The translations under genes were made by a program, and so were the position numbers. A stretch of DNA of 64,000 nt, taken from DAIPJH01 sp036770365. GTDB taxonomy: Bacteria; Pseudomonadota; Alphaproteobacteria; Rickettsiales; UBA998. The DNA is taken from positions 1 through 64,000 of the forward strand of contig DAIPJH010000006.1 in NCBI GenBank assembly GCA_036770365.1, written 5' to 3'. Each line of letters opens with the position of its first letter. Positions within the stretch are counted from its first letter, which is position 1. Below the pieces are notes generated by a model. The model saw only the letters and a list, made by a program, of their open reading frames with translations, was not told where the DNA came from and did no database searches. Shown here piece after piece: positions 17,908 to 25,641 of this stretch.

Positions 17908-20634
17908 ATGAAAAAATTACCGATTTTACCGAGATTCTTAACTTGGATTCTTTCCTTGGGCTTCACGCTGTTTATCGTGGGGTCTATCGCTGTCTTGGCG
18001 TTAGTTTTTTATTTTTCGCAAGATTTGCCCGATTATTCAAAGCTTGCGAATTATCACCCAGCGGCGATGTCGCGCATTTATGCGTCAGATGGCACACTCA
18101 TAGGCGAATATGCTAAAGAGAAGCGGATTTTCCTGCCATTAAGTCGTATTCCTCTCAAAGTACGTCAAGCGTTCATTGCTGCCGAAGACAAGAATTTTTA
18201 TCATCATCAAGGGATTGATGCGATGGGGATTGTTCGTGCGTTGGTGGATAATGCACGTCAAATTGGTTCGGAGAATAAAAACTTAGCGGGTGGCTCAACC
18301 ATCACCCAGCAGGTTGTAAAAAACTTTTTGCTCACACGTGAAAAGTCCATTACCCGTAAGGCAAAAGAGGCGATCTTATCGTTTCGTATCACCAGCGTGT
18401 ATAGCAAAGATAAAATTTTAGAACTCTATCTCAATGAGATTTATCTTGGGCTTGGAGCGCATGGTGTGGCGGTAGCAGCACAACGTTACTTTGATAAACC
18501 ATTAGAAGAGCTTTCCACGGAAGAGATTGCATTGCTTGCAGCAATGCCCAAAGCTCCTTCAATGTTAGATCCTCGTCATTATAAAGATCGTGCAGTTGAA
18601 CGCCGTAATTACGTGATTACCCGCATGCATGAAGATGGCTATATTAATGATGCGGAAGCGGTGCGTGCGAAAGCTGCGCCATTAACACTGCGTTATGGCA
18701 ATGACGAAGATAATAAAAATATCGAGCTTATCTCATGGTTTCCAGAAGAAGCGCGCCGCCGCCTTGCGGAAAAATTTGGCGAAGACACGGTGTATCGCGG
18801 CGGGCTGTATGTTAAAACGACGGTTGTGCCACAGATGCAGCATGTGGCAGAAAAAGCGTTGCGTGATGCGTTGATCGCGTATGATCGTCGTCATGGTTAT
18901 CGTGGCGCGATCGAACGTCTCAAACTTGATAATGGTGATGATGGCTGGCACAAGGAATTTTCAAAGCTAGCAAAAGAATATGCGCCACAACTTTTTTATG
19001 GCGAGCGTTTGGCTGTTGTGACAGGAGTGGATGCCGCAAAGGCGGACATGGTCTTTATAGATGGTAAAACGGCAACTATGTCTTACGATGACATGAAGTG
19101 GGGACGTAAGGGAAGTGGCGCAAAAGGCGCGAAGGATGTTGTTGCAATTGGTGATGTTATTATTGCTAAACCGTACGATAAAGATGTTCCTGCCAAAAAG
19201 GATAAAAAGGCGAAAGAAAAGCTTAAAGACGGTGAAAAACCCAAAGCCGAAGATGTGATCAAAGAAACACATTACCGCTTACATCAAATTCCAAAGGTCA
19301 ACGGTGCAATGATGGCGGTTGAGCCTAATACAGGGCGGGTTTTGGCGATGGTTGGGGGGTATAGCAGCCTTGGCAGCTTTAATCGTGCAACACAGGCATT
19401 GCGTCAACCGGGGTCTGCATTTAAACCGTTTGTCTATCTTTCTGCGCTGGAACGCGGGTTGTCGCCCTCGACCATTATTGCCGACGCACCTGTTGAACTT
19501 TACCAAGGGCCAGGGTTACCGATGTGGCGTCCTAAGAATTATGAAGAAGAATTACTTGGACCTGTTCCTATGCGTATGGGACTTGAAAAATCTCGTAATA
19601 TGATGACCGTGCGGTTGGCGCAACGTCTTGGGATCAAAAAAATCGTGCGGGTGGGGCAACGTTTCGGCATTTATGGTGATAAACTACCTGAGAATTATTC
19701 GATGGTACTTGGTTCAGTGGAAACAACACTCGAACGTTTGATAGGTGCATATGCCATGATTGCAAACGGCGGTTGGCGTGTAAAACCACATCTTATCGAA
19801 CGTGTGGACGATGTTTCAGGCAAAACAGTCATCAAAATAGATGAGGCCGCGTGTGAGCATTGTGTCGCGAACGATCACGGCGATACATATACTAGTGACG
19901 CGCCACCTGTGTTGAAAGAGTCGCGTGAGCAGGTGCTTGATCCTCGCGTGGCATATCAGATGCAATCTTTGCTACAAGGGGTAGTGCAGCGTGGTACAGC
20001 TACGTCAGCGCGAGTACTGAATATGCCTGTCGGAGGAAAAACAGGAACAACCAATGATAGCCGTGATGTTTGGTTTATGGGTATTTCTCCTGAGATCGTG
20101 GTCGGAGTATATATTGGGTACGACCAACCTGCGACGCTCGGTAAAAAAGAAACAGGTGGGCGTGTCTCATTACCAGCTTACATTGACTTTATGAAAACCA
20201 TCTTCAAAGATCATCCTTCGACTGATTTTAGAAAGCCAAAAGGCATCGTTCAGGTTGTGGTTAACCGCTATTCGGGGATGCCTTCTTTCCCCGGAGATAC
20301 GAGTGTGGTGTTGGAGTCCTTCCTTACGGGCGGAGAGATTTTTATTCCTGAGGCTGAAGTGGAAAAAGAAGAGGCGAAAAGTGAGCCTATTGCCACAGCA
20401 CCCATTGTTGAGCCTTCTGATATGCCACAAAGTGACAGCGATAATACAGAACCATCAGGTGGTGATGAAGATCCGCCTGTGAGCTGGGATAAAATTGGTA
20501 CAACACCAGGGGCGTCGGTGACGAGTGACCGTTATTCTGGTTATCGTGAATATCGTAAGCGTCAAGCACAGGAACAGCGTCAGCCTGTGAATCGTGATGA
20601 ACCAGTCAATCAGGGTACGGGTGGACTGTATTAG
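17908..20634 (+). CDS. mrcA: Penicillin-binding protein 1A (bifunctional)
   Basis: Polymerises and cross-links peptidoglycan. A single membrane anchor spans about residues 12-36. The glycosyltransferase (GT51) domain has catalytic Glu93 in AAEDKNFYHHQG and the GGSTITQQVVKN motif. A basic linker with a Lys-rich insertion (about 425-455) precedes the transpeptidase domain. That domain has Ser503-Ala-Phe-Lys506 (SxxK), Ser562-Arg-Asn564 (SxN) and Lys711-Thr-Gly713 (KTG). The 908-aa length is long for the family because of an acidic, Pro-rich and then Arg/Gln-rich C-terminal tail from about 800. All catalytic motifs are intact. Confidence 0.95.
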   Translation: MKKLPILPRFLTWILSLGFTLFIVGSIAVLALVFYFSQDLPDYSKLANYHPAAMSRIYASDGTLIGEYAKEKRIFLPLSRIPLKVRQAFIAAEDKNFYHHQGIDAMGIVRALVDNARQIGSENKNLAGGSTITQQVVKNFLLTREKSITRKAKEAILSFRITSVYSKDKILELYLNEIYLGLGAHGVAVAAQRYFDKPLEELSTEEIALLAAMPKAPSMLDPRHYKDRAVERRNYVITRMHEDGYINDAEAVRAKAAPLTLRYGNDEDNKNIELISWFPEEARRRLAEKFGEDTVYRGGLYVKTTVVPQMQHVAEKALRDALIAYDRRHGYRGAIERLKLDNGDDGWHKEFSKLAKEYAPQLFYGERLAVVTGVDAAKADMVFIDGKTATMSYDDMKWGRKGSGAKGAKDVVAIGDVIIAKPYDKDVPAKKDKKAKEKLKDGEKPKAEDVIKETHYRLHQIPKVNGAMMAVEPNTGRVLAMVGGYSSLGSFNRATQALRQPGSAFKPFVYLSALERGLSPSTIIADAPVELYQGPGLPMWRPKNYEEELLGPVPMRMGLEKSRNMMTVRLAQRLGIKKIVRVGQRFGIYGDKLPENYSMVLGSVETTLERLIGAYAMIANGGWRVKPHLIERVDDVSGKTVIKIDEAACEHCVANDHGDTYTSDAPPVLKESREQVLDPRVAYQMQSLLQGVVQRGTATSARVLNMPVGGKTGTTNDSRDVWFMGISPEIVVGVYIGYDQPATLGKKETGGRVSLPAYIDFMKTIFKDHPSTDFRKPKGIVQVVVNRYSGMPSFPGDTSVVLESFLTGGEIFIPEAEVEKEEAKSEPIATAPIVEPSDMPQSDSDNTEPSGGDEDPPVSWDKIGTTPGASVTSDRYSGYREYRKRQAQEQRQPVNRDEPVNQGTGGLY

Positions 20635-20677
20635 AAGCAAGAAAGCAACTACTTCGCCATGACCTACCAGAAAATAC

Positions 20678-20706
20678 TTGCAAATCCTAGGATTTACGCT
20701 TATACA
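20678..20706 (+). promoter_or_regulatory. Sigma-70-type promoter for rpsB-tsf
   Basis: TTGCAA (20678-20683) and TATACA (20701-20706) are separated by exactly 17 bp. The start of transcription would be near 20713, giving a leader of about 215 nt before rpsB. The match and the position fit a ribosomal-protein operon promoter. Confidence 0.6.
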
Positions 20707-20712
20707 TCCACT

Positions 20713-20927
20713 CCCTTTATGCAAATGGTTTGCAAAAAGGAACACACACACGAAAATCACGCTTTTTTGGGAAATGACAAAAACGCGCCCAGTGTTGGAA
20801 AAAAAATGTTTAGGCTTGCAAATGTAAGCCCACCGATTGTTCGGATGACAAGCCTTAGTGGCGTTAAACGTTTTTATCTCTGACTCGATTTCGTGGAGGA
20901 ACAACTGGTATTAAAAGGATGTTAAAC
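20713..20927 (+). promoter_or_regulatory. Long rpsB 5' leader with small hairpins
   Basis: No credible gene lies here. The stretch holds small hairpins such as GGCTT/AAGCC around 20812-20831 and CCGA/TCGG just after it. Shine-Dalgarno-like AGGA motifs occur at 20896-20900 and just before the rpsB start. In other bacteria rpsB leaders bind S2 for feedback control. Whether this one does is inference. Confidence 0.35.
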
Positions 20928-21902
20928 ATGGCGATGCCTGTATTTTCTATGCGCGACCTTATCGAGGCTGGCGTTCACTTCGGTCACAAAACAAAACGTT
21001 GGAATCCACAAATGGCTCCGTTCATTTTTGGGGTGCGTCATGACACGCATATCATTGATTTGGGGCAGACCGTACCTATGTTACACCGTGCGCTGAACGC
21101 TGTGCGTGAAGTGGCTGCTGCGGGTGGCAAGATTCTTTTTGTGGGTACGAAACGTCAAGCAAGCGATATTATTGCTGAAGCAGCAAGATCTTGCGGACAG
21201 TACTACATCAATGAGCGTTGGCTTGGTGGTCTGATGACCAACTGGCAGACCATTCAAAATTCGATTCGTCGTTTGAAAGAAATTGAAAAAACCGTTGCTG
21301 AAGGCGGCGTTGGCCTTACCAAAAAGGAAATTTTAAATCTTGAGCGTGCGCGTCTTAAGCTTGAAAGCTCGCTTGGTGGGATCAAAACTATGAATGGTCA
21401 GCCTGATTTGTTGTTTATCGTGGATACTCATCTTGAAGATCTCGCTGTTAAAGAAGCAAATAAGCTTAATATTCCTATCGTTGGGATCGTTGATACCAAT
21501 GCGACGGTTCAAGGCATTAACTTTCCTGTTCCTGGTAACGATGATGCAACCCGTGCGATTCAACTCTATTGCAATTTGATCGCAGGTGCGATTTTAGAAG
21601 GTCGTCAAAGTTTTGCTGCGGCAAAAGGTGTTGAAATTTCTCCAACAGGTGAGATTTCTGAAGCTGATATGTACGCAGGTCGTCCAAATCGTGAAAATCG
21701 TGATAACCGCGATCGTAACCGTAACAAAGATAAGCCTCGCCAAGAAGAGTCAAGAGACAAGAAACCAGCGAAGTCTACAACTAAAAAAGAAGAAATGGCT
21801 GCCCTTGCTAAAAAAGCAGAGGACGCAAAATCTTCTAAAGAAGAAGTGGTTGCTGAGGATAGTGTTGAAGCACCCATTGAAGCAGAAGCAAAATCTGCAT
21901 AA
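20928..21902 (+). CDS. rpsB: 30S ribosomal protein S2 with C-terminal extension
   Basis: A primary component of the small ribosomal subunit. S2 marks include MRDLIEAGVHFGHKTKRWNP, FVGTKRQASDII, RWLGGLMTNW, LLFIVDTHLEDLAVKEAN and GIVDTNATVQGINFPVPGNDD. I start at ATG 20928 because AAAAGGA lies 8 nt upstream; the ATG at 20919 overlaps that site. The protein is 324 aa, longer than the common 240-260. The extra part (about 248-324) is Arg/Asn/Asp-repetitive, then Lys/Glu/Ala-rich. tsf follows after 82 bp, the conserved order. Confidence 0.96.
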   Translation: MAMPVFSMRDLIEAGVHFGHKTKRWNPQMAPFIFGVRHDTHIIDLGQTVPMLHRALNAVREVAAAGGKILFVGTKRQASDIIAEAARSCGQYYINERWLGGLMTNWQTIQNSIRRLKEIEKTVAEGGVGLTKKEILNLERARLKLESSLGGIKTMNGQPDLLFIVDTHLEDLAVKEANKLNIPIVGIVDTNATVQGINFPVPGNDDATRAIQLYCNLIAGAILEGRQSFAAAKGVEISPTGEISEADMYAGRPNRENRDNRDRNRNKDKPRQEESRDKKPAKSTTKKEEMAALAKKAEDAKSSKEEVVAEDSVEAPIEAEAKSA

Positions 21903-21984
21903 AAAGTAGGTTGCCACCCCTATGTTCTTTCGGTAAGAGCAGGGGGGTGGGACGACGATACACCATTTTAAAAAGGAATTGGAC

Positions 21985-22905
21985 ATGGCGGTTACAGCAG
22001 CACTCATTAAAGATTTGCGTGAAAAATCAGGCGCAGGGATGCTTGATTGCAAAAAAGCTCTCGAAGAAACAAACGGTGATATTGAGAACGCAATTGACTG
22101 GTTGCGAAAAAAAGGTCTTGCATCGGCTGCAAAAAAATCTGGTCGTGTGGCGGCTGAAGGTTTGGTGGCAGCAGCAACAAATGGTAAGAAAGGTGTCTTG
22201 ATCGAACTTAATGCAGAGACAGACTTCGTTGCACGTAATGAAGATTTCCAAAATTTGGTTGGTAATGTCGTTCAAGTAGCACTTTCAAACGGCGCAAATA
22301 TTGATGCACTGAAAGCCGCTCCTTTCCCTGCTGGCGCAACAGTACAAGATGCGATCACCGCTGCTATTAGTACCATTGGGGAGAACATGAACCTTCGCCG
22401 CGTGGCAGAAGTATCTGTGGCAAACGGCCTTGTGGTTTCTTACATTCACAATGCAACCAAACCAGGAATGGGCAAGATTGGTGTGTTGGTAGGGTTAGAA
22501 TCCACTGCCCCTACAGATAAGCTTGAGTCTTTAGGTAAGCAAATTGCTATGCATGTAGCAGCGGCAAAACCAGAAGCGTTGACTCGTGCTGGTGTGGATG
22601 GTTCTCGTTTGGATCGTGAGCGTGAAGTGTTGAAAGAACAATCTATCGCTTCTGGTAAAACACCCGAAATCGCTGAAAAAATGGTTGAGGGTCGTATTCG
22701 TAAGTTTTATGAAGAAGTAGTACTTCTTGAACAGCTTTTTGTAATGGATGGCAAAACCCCTGTGGCTGAAGTGGTTGCCGCTGCAGCAAAAGAAGCGGGT
22801 GCGCCGATTGAACTTAAAGGCTATGCTTTATTCGTGCTTGGTGAAGGCATTGAAAAAGTAGAAGAAGATTTTGCTGCAGAAGTTGCAAAAGTCGTTAATG
22901 GTTAA
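21985..22905 (+). CDS. tsf: Elongation factor Ts
   Basis: Guanine nucleotide exchange factor that regenerates EF-Tu-GTP. The N-terminal UBA-like motif LIKDLREKSGAGMLDCKKAL and the core TDFVARNEDFQ are diagnostic. Later comes MHVAAAKPEAL, and near the end GFIFLVLGE-like sequence is represented by YALFVLGEGIE. The 306-aa length is normal. I start at ATG 21985 because AAGGA lies 8 nt upstream, and the TTG at 21979 is too close to that site. A strong terminator follows 20 bp past the stop, closing the rpsB-tsf operon. Confidence 0.96.
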   Translation: MAVTAALIKDLREKSGAGMLDCKKALEETNGDIENAIDWLRKKGLASAAKKSGRVAAEGLVAAATNGKKGVLIELNAETDFVARNEDFQNLVGNVVQVALSNGANIDALKAAPFPAGATVQDAITAAISTIGENMNLRRVAEVSVANGLVVSYIHNATKPGMGKIGVLVGLESTAPTDKLESLGKQIAMHVAAAKPEALTRAGVDGSRLDREREVLKEQSIASGKTPEIAEKMVEGRIRKFYEEVVLLEQLFVMDGKTPVAEVVAAAAKEAGAPIELKGYALFVLGEGIEKVEEDFAAEVAKVVNG

Positions 22906-22924
22906 TGAGAAAACGTTTTTTTTC

Positions 22925-22959
22925 AAATAGCACAATCGCTCTGATTGCGCTATTTTTTT
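22925..22959 (+). terminator. Rho-independent terminator of rpsB-tsf
   Basis: A 13-bp stem (AAATAGCACAATC / GATTGCGCTATTT) with one mismatch and a GCTCT loop is followed by a run of T residues. It begins 20 bp after the tsf stop. Confidence 0.88.
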
Positions 22960-22963
22960 GCGT

Positions 22964-22992
22964 AAAAAAAGGGCTGTCAACTACGGCAGCCC
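22964..22992 (-). terminator. Rho-independent terminator of the 79-aa gene
   Basis: Read on the minus strand, GGGCTG and CAGCCC pair around a 10-nt loop and are followed by seven T residues. It lies about 30 bp past the stop of the gene at 23025 and faces the rpsB-tsf terminator. Confidence 0.8.
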
Positions 22993-23024
22993 AGTTTACT
23001 AGGGGTAGTGAACAAAAAAAGCAC

Positions 23025-23264
23025 TTATATCATTTCAACTGCACGCGTAAAAACTTGGCGTGATTCACGAATAATATCTGCAATAGCAGCCTGTGCCGCC
23101 TCAATGGGGGTTCGACAATTCATCACAGCATTGATCTGCCCTGTACGAAGATTTTCCAAACAGCACTCATAGCCACCATACATGTCAGGCAGAGGGGTTG
23201 AAAGTGCATAACCAGCGGATAATGCGTGATGTTGAAGTTCATCCAAAGTAACATTCATCTTCAT
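23025..23264 (-). CDS. Small protein of unknown function
   Basis: A 79-aa protein with a well-placed ribosome binding site (AGGAG, 6 nt before ATG 23264) and its own terminator, so it is very likely expressed. It has a Cys pair (YECCLENL) and a helical C-terminal half (EAAQAAIADIIRESRQV). There is no signal peptide or membrane segment. It does not match any family I know. A general fold guess would be a small alpha/beta domain. Confidence 0.65.
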   Translation of the reverse strand: MKMNVTLDELQHHALSAGYALSTPLPDMYGGYECCLENLRTGQINAVMNCRTPIEAAQAAIADIIRESRQVFTRAVEMI

Positions 23265-23373
23265 AGTAAACTCCTCTGTAATGCAAAAGTTTAAAGTGTA
23301 AAGTGTAATTTATTTGCCGAGTTCAAACTTTTTCTACGCTTGTTAAAGCACTTCCATTTAATATTTTATAGCC

Positions 23374-23466
23374 ATACTCTACTTACAAGAACGCACCACT
23401 TTTAAAGTGGAATGACTGTATTAGCATTACGCTATTTTGCTGCACACTTCAAGTGCAGCATTTTTT
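23374..23466 (+). ncRNA. Candidate small RNA
   Basis: A promoter-like pair (TTGTTA at 23340-23345 and TATTTT at 23362-23367) would start a transcript near 23374. It would contain the CCACTTT/AAAGTGG hairpin and end at the terminator at 23438-23466, about 90 nt in all. No gene precedes this terminator on the plus strand, since tsf has its own 500 bp upstream, so something else must use it. The promoter match is moderate. Confidence 0.3.
23438..23466 (+). terminator. Rho-independent terminator without an obvious gene
   Basis: An 8-bp perfect stem (TGCTGCAC / GTGCAGCA) with a 7-nt loop is followed by six T residues. No plus-strand coding gene ends nearby. Confidence 0.72.
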
Positions 23467-23815
23467 CTTGATTTTAGTCAATTAAATATTGCACTGCAAT
23501 ATAAAAACACGTCTAATGCATTGAAAATTATTGTGTATATAAATTTGCTAATATGTATAATCTATGTAAATGAGAGTTACTTGTACAAAAATAGAGTAAA
23601 ATCTTGTTGTAATCATAGTAGGTACATTTCCTGATTTTTTTCTGGCTGTGTTTTTTATGTAGCATCATGCGCCGCACCATTTCCTATTGTTCTGTATCAA
23701 TAAACTTACCTCTTTAAGACGTCATGAAAATAACATCATTTTGTCATCAAACCGTCATGATGCTATGCTAGAGTGCGAGGATGAGAAGTGTATCAAGCCA
23801 AATAAAGAGGCGAAC

Positions 23816-24712
23816 ATGTTTGAAGGATTGTTTGAAACCATAAGCAGCGGCTTGCTCTGGGCAGCGGGCATTGCGCTGGTGGGCGCACTTTTATATTGGG
23901 CCTATAACACCTACATCAATCCTGATAATAAGAATAAGCCTGCGGAAGGTCCTGATCTACAGCGTCAACGCGCATTGAACGCGCCAACACGTGAACGCGT
24001 GCTAACCATTAGTAGAGATACCCCTGTGGCGGCTGCAAAGGAAATGGCTGCAATAGACGATAAAAGACAATTACAAATGAAGGCAGTTTTGGAGTCTATT
24101 CCTAATACGCAAATGGTGGTGGGCGATGAAACGGTCGCGCAAACTCTGAACGCAATTAAAACAGGACAGGCGGATCGTTATGAATTCATGCGTCACACCA
24201 ATTATAAAAATTTAAGTGCGATTGCGGTAGATTTGCCAACAGCGCAGGCCTATTTCCCAGAAATGAAGCAGGCTGAATTTGATGTATTCCAGAAAACTAT
24301 TAGAACAGCAGCGGCAAAATACCCTGAAGGCAAAATGCCCGAGAATGAATTATTTGAACAGCTTAAGCGAAACATGACGGCAGAGCATTCAAAGGCCTTG
24401 CTCGCGGGTGGAGTTATTCCTGTAACATCACAGGGCGTAACGGTAGATGTACCTCCGCGAGAAAGAGTTGAATCCGTACCATTACCTGAACCTGTACCTG
24501 CGGCTGGTGTTATGGTTGCTCCTGCTGCTAGTGCTGCTACGCCTGTACCTGTGAGTGGTTCAGCAGCCAATATTGAACTAGAGGCAGCACAAGCAGCCAG
24601 CCAAGCAAGAAATGCGGGAGTAGCAGAAGATTGTACAGGCAAGAAATTAGGGCCTTTCGGTGTTGCAGGTGTGTGCGCCCCCGTTGAAGATCGCACGCTT
24701 CCTTCGCGTTAA
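23816..24712 (+). CDS. Membrane-anchored protein of unknown function
   Basis: A 298-aa protein with one hydrophobic helix near the N-terminus (about 10-30, GLLWAAGIALVGALLYWAY). A soluble, helical middle follows. About residues 205-255 are Pro/Val/Ala-rich, low-complexity and probably a flexible linker. The end holds two Cys in DCTGKKLGPFGVAGVC, which could form a disulfide if the domain is periplasmic. I choose ATG 23816 because AAAGAGG lies 5 nt upstream; the frame is open further upstream but without a better start. No family is recognised. Confidence 0.6.
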   Translation: MFEGLFETISSGLLWAAGIALVGALLYWAYNTYINPDNKNKPAEGPDLQRQRALNAPTRERVLTISRDTPVAAAKEMAAIDDKRQLQMKAVLESIPNTQMVVGDETVAQTLNAIKTGQADRYEFMRHTNYKNLSAIAVDLPTAQAYFPEMKQAEFDVFQKTIRTAAAKYPEGKMPENELFEQLKRNMTAEHSKALLAGGVIPVTSQGVTVDVPPRERVESVPLPEPVPAAGVMVAPAASAATPVPVSGSAANIELEAAQAASQARNAGVAEDCTGKKLGPFGVAGVCAPVEDRTLPSR

Positions 24713-24790
24713 AAGACACACTGATTCCCACTTGCCAAAATCTACCCGACTGCTTATGGTGCGACTGAACAGCACCTAAGGTCGGTACTC

Positions 24791-25396
24791 ATGGCAAAAG
24801 CTCTCAATCTCAGTCGTATTCGTGATACCCGCATTGTTGGGTTTATCTTAGTGTTATCCTTCCTTGTGTCAAAATCCATGATACCAGACGGTGTCTGGGC
24901 GCATGAAGTGAGCGAATATGTAGGATATTTTTTGATTGCAACCTGTGTACTTGGTCGAGTCTACTCCACAGCATTTTTGGGAGGACATAAGAATGAATCG
25001 CTGATTCGCGTTGGTCCTTTTTCTGTGGTTCGTAATCCACTGTATGTATTCTCTTATATTGGTATCATGGGGGTGAGTGTGATGAGCGGGCGCATTAGCG
25101 TTTTACTCATCAATGCGGTCTTCTTTGCTGTGATGTATTCGATGCTGGTTAAACGTGAAGAAGTTTTTCTTGCGGATAAATTTGGTGCAGATTATCAACG
25201 TTATCTAACTGAAGTTCCTCGCTTTATTCCTGATTTCAAGCTATATCATCAACCAGATGAAATTTTACTGCGTCCGAAATATCTCGCTAAAGCGGTTAAG
25301 GATGCACTGGCGTGGTTTTTAATCATGCCAACCTTTGAATTGATTGAATATCTACAAAACATTCATGTGTTGCCAGTGCTTTTTTCAGTGCCTTAG
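24791..25396 (+). CDS. ICMT/PEMT-like membrane methyltransferase
   Basis: A 201-aa integral membrane protein of the isoprenylcysteine carboxyl methyltransferase-like group, which use S-adenosylmethionine on lipid or membrane substrates. The diagnostic part is GPFSVVRNPLYVFSYIG (about 74-90), followed by EEVFLADKFGADYQRYLTEVPRF (about 118-140). About four to five hydrophobic helices are visible. The true substrate is unknown; many bacterial members are uncharacterised. AhcY, which removes the product SAH of such reactions, is the next gene but has its own promoter and leader. Confidence 0.75.
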   Translation: MAKALNLSRIRDTRIVGFILVLSFLVSKSMIPDGVWAHEVSEYVGYFLIATCVLGRVYSTAFLGGHKNESLIRVGPFSVVRNPLYVFSYIGIMGVSVMSGRISVLLINAVFFAVMYSMLVKREEVFLADKFGADYQRYLTEVPRFIPDFKLYHQPDEILLRPKYLAKAVKDALAWFLIMPTFELIEYLQNIHVLPVLFSVP

Positions 25397-25400
25397 GTTA

Positions 25401-25428
25401 TTGCAGTTTAACGTTATGACTGTATATA
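25401..25428 (+). promoter_or_regulatory. Candidate promoter for ahcY
   Basis: TTGCAG (25401-25406) and TATATA (25423-25428) are 16 bp apart. This is immediately after the methyltransferase stop and gives a leader of about 205 nt before ahcY. Confidence 0.45.
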
Positions 25429-25442
25429 TTGCTTGCCTTTGG

Positions 25443-25497
25443 CCGATGCTAATCGGTTGCATAAATGAGTTCGCCTAGAAAAATAGGCTCATTTATG
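25443..25497 (+). promoter_or_regulatory. Two-hairpin RNA element in the ahcY leader
   Basis: The first hairpin is CCGAT-GCTA-ATCGG (25443-25456), extendable by two G-U pairs. The second spans 25460-25497: CATAAATGA, a GTTC bulge, GCCTA, loop GAAAAA, then TAGGC and TCATTTATG, that is 9 plus 5 perfect pairs. No U tract follows, so it is not a terminator. It does not match the SAH or SAM riboswitch consensus I know. A regulatory role is inference. Confidence 0.45.
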
Positions 25498-25565
25498 ACA
25501 CTCATCGTTAACTCCTAATGGTAATCAGTTAACATCACAAATAAATCATATTACAAAAAGGAAAA

Positions 25566-25637
25566 ATGCTGCAAATGGTTGACACAGCGGGTGGGCATAG
25601 TAAGAACGTTCCAACGTCAATTATTATCTCAAGGTAA
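25566..25637 (+). CDS. Possible leader peptide upstream of ahcY
   Basis: A 23-codon open frame (MLQMVDTAGG..., ending SIIISR) starts 4 nt after AAAAAGG. Its stop TAA at 25635-25637 overlaps the AAGG ribosome binding site of ahcY and lies 4 nt before its ATG. Such an arrangement would couple ahcY translation to that of the peptide. The peptide has no obvious regulatory amino-acid run. Whether it is translated is unknown. Confidence 0.35.
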   Translation: MLQMVDTAGGHSKNVPTSIIISR

Positions 25638-25641
25638 CATC

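Larger units (their letters stand above)
23265..23815. other. 551-bp intergenic region
   Basis: No convincing protein gene lies here. It holds the 5' region of the 79-aa gene, a short direct repeat of TAAAGTG around 23290-23306, an inverted repeat CCACTTT-T-AAAGTGG at 23396-23410, a terminator at 23438-23466 and then about 350 bp of AT-rich sequence before the gene at 23816. A promoter-like TTGTTA / TATTTT pair with 16-bp spacing starts at 23340. See the small RNA candidate. Confidence 0.6.

Noticed and set aside
23437..23634. 65-aa plus-strand frame
   Set aside because: It starts inside the terminator hairpin, has no ribosome binding site and is AT-driven Ile/Tyr/Asn-rich sequence.
25397..25641. 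SAH or SAM riboswitch ahead of ahcY
   Set aside because: The leader is structured but I could not find the conserved core bases of the known SAH, SAM-I or SAM-II classes, so I list it only as an unclassified leader.
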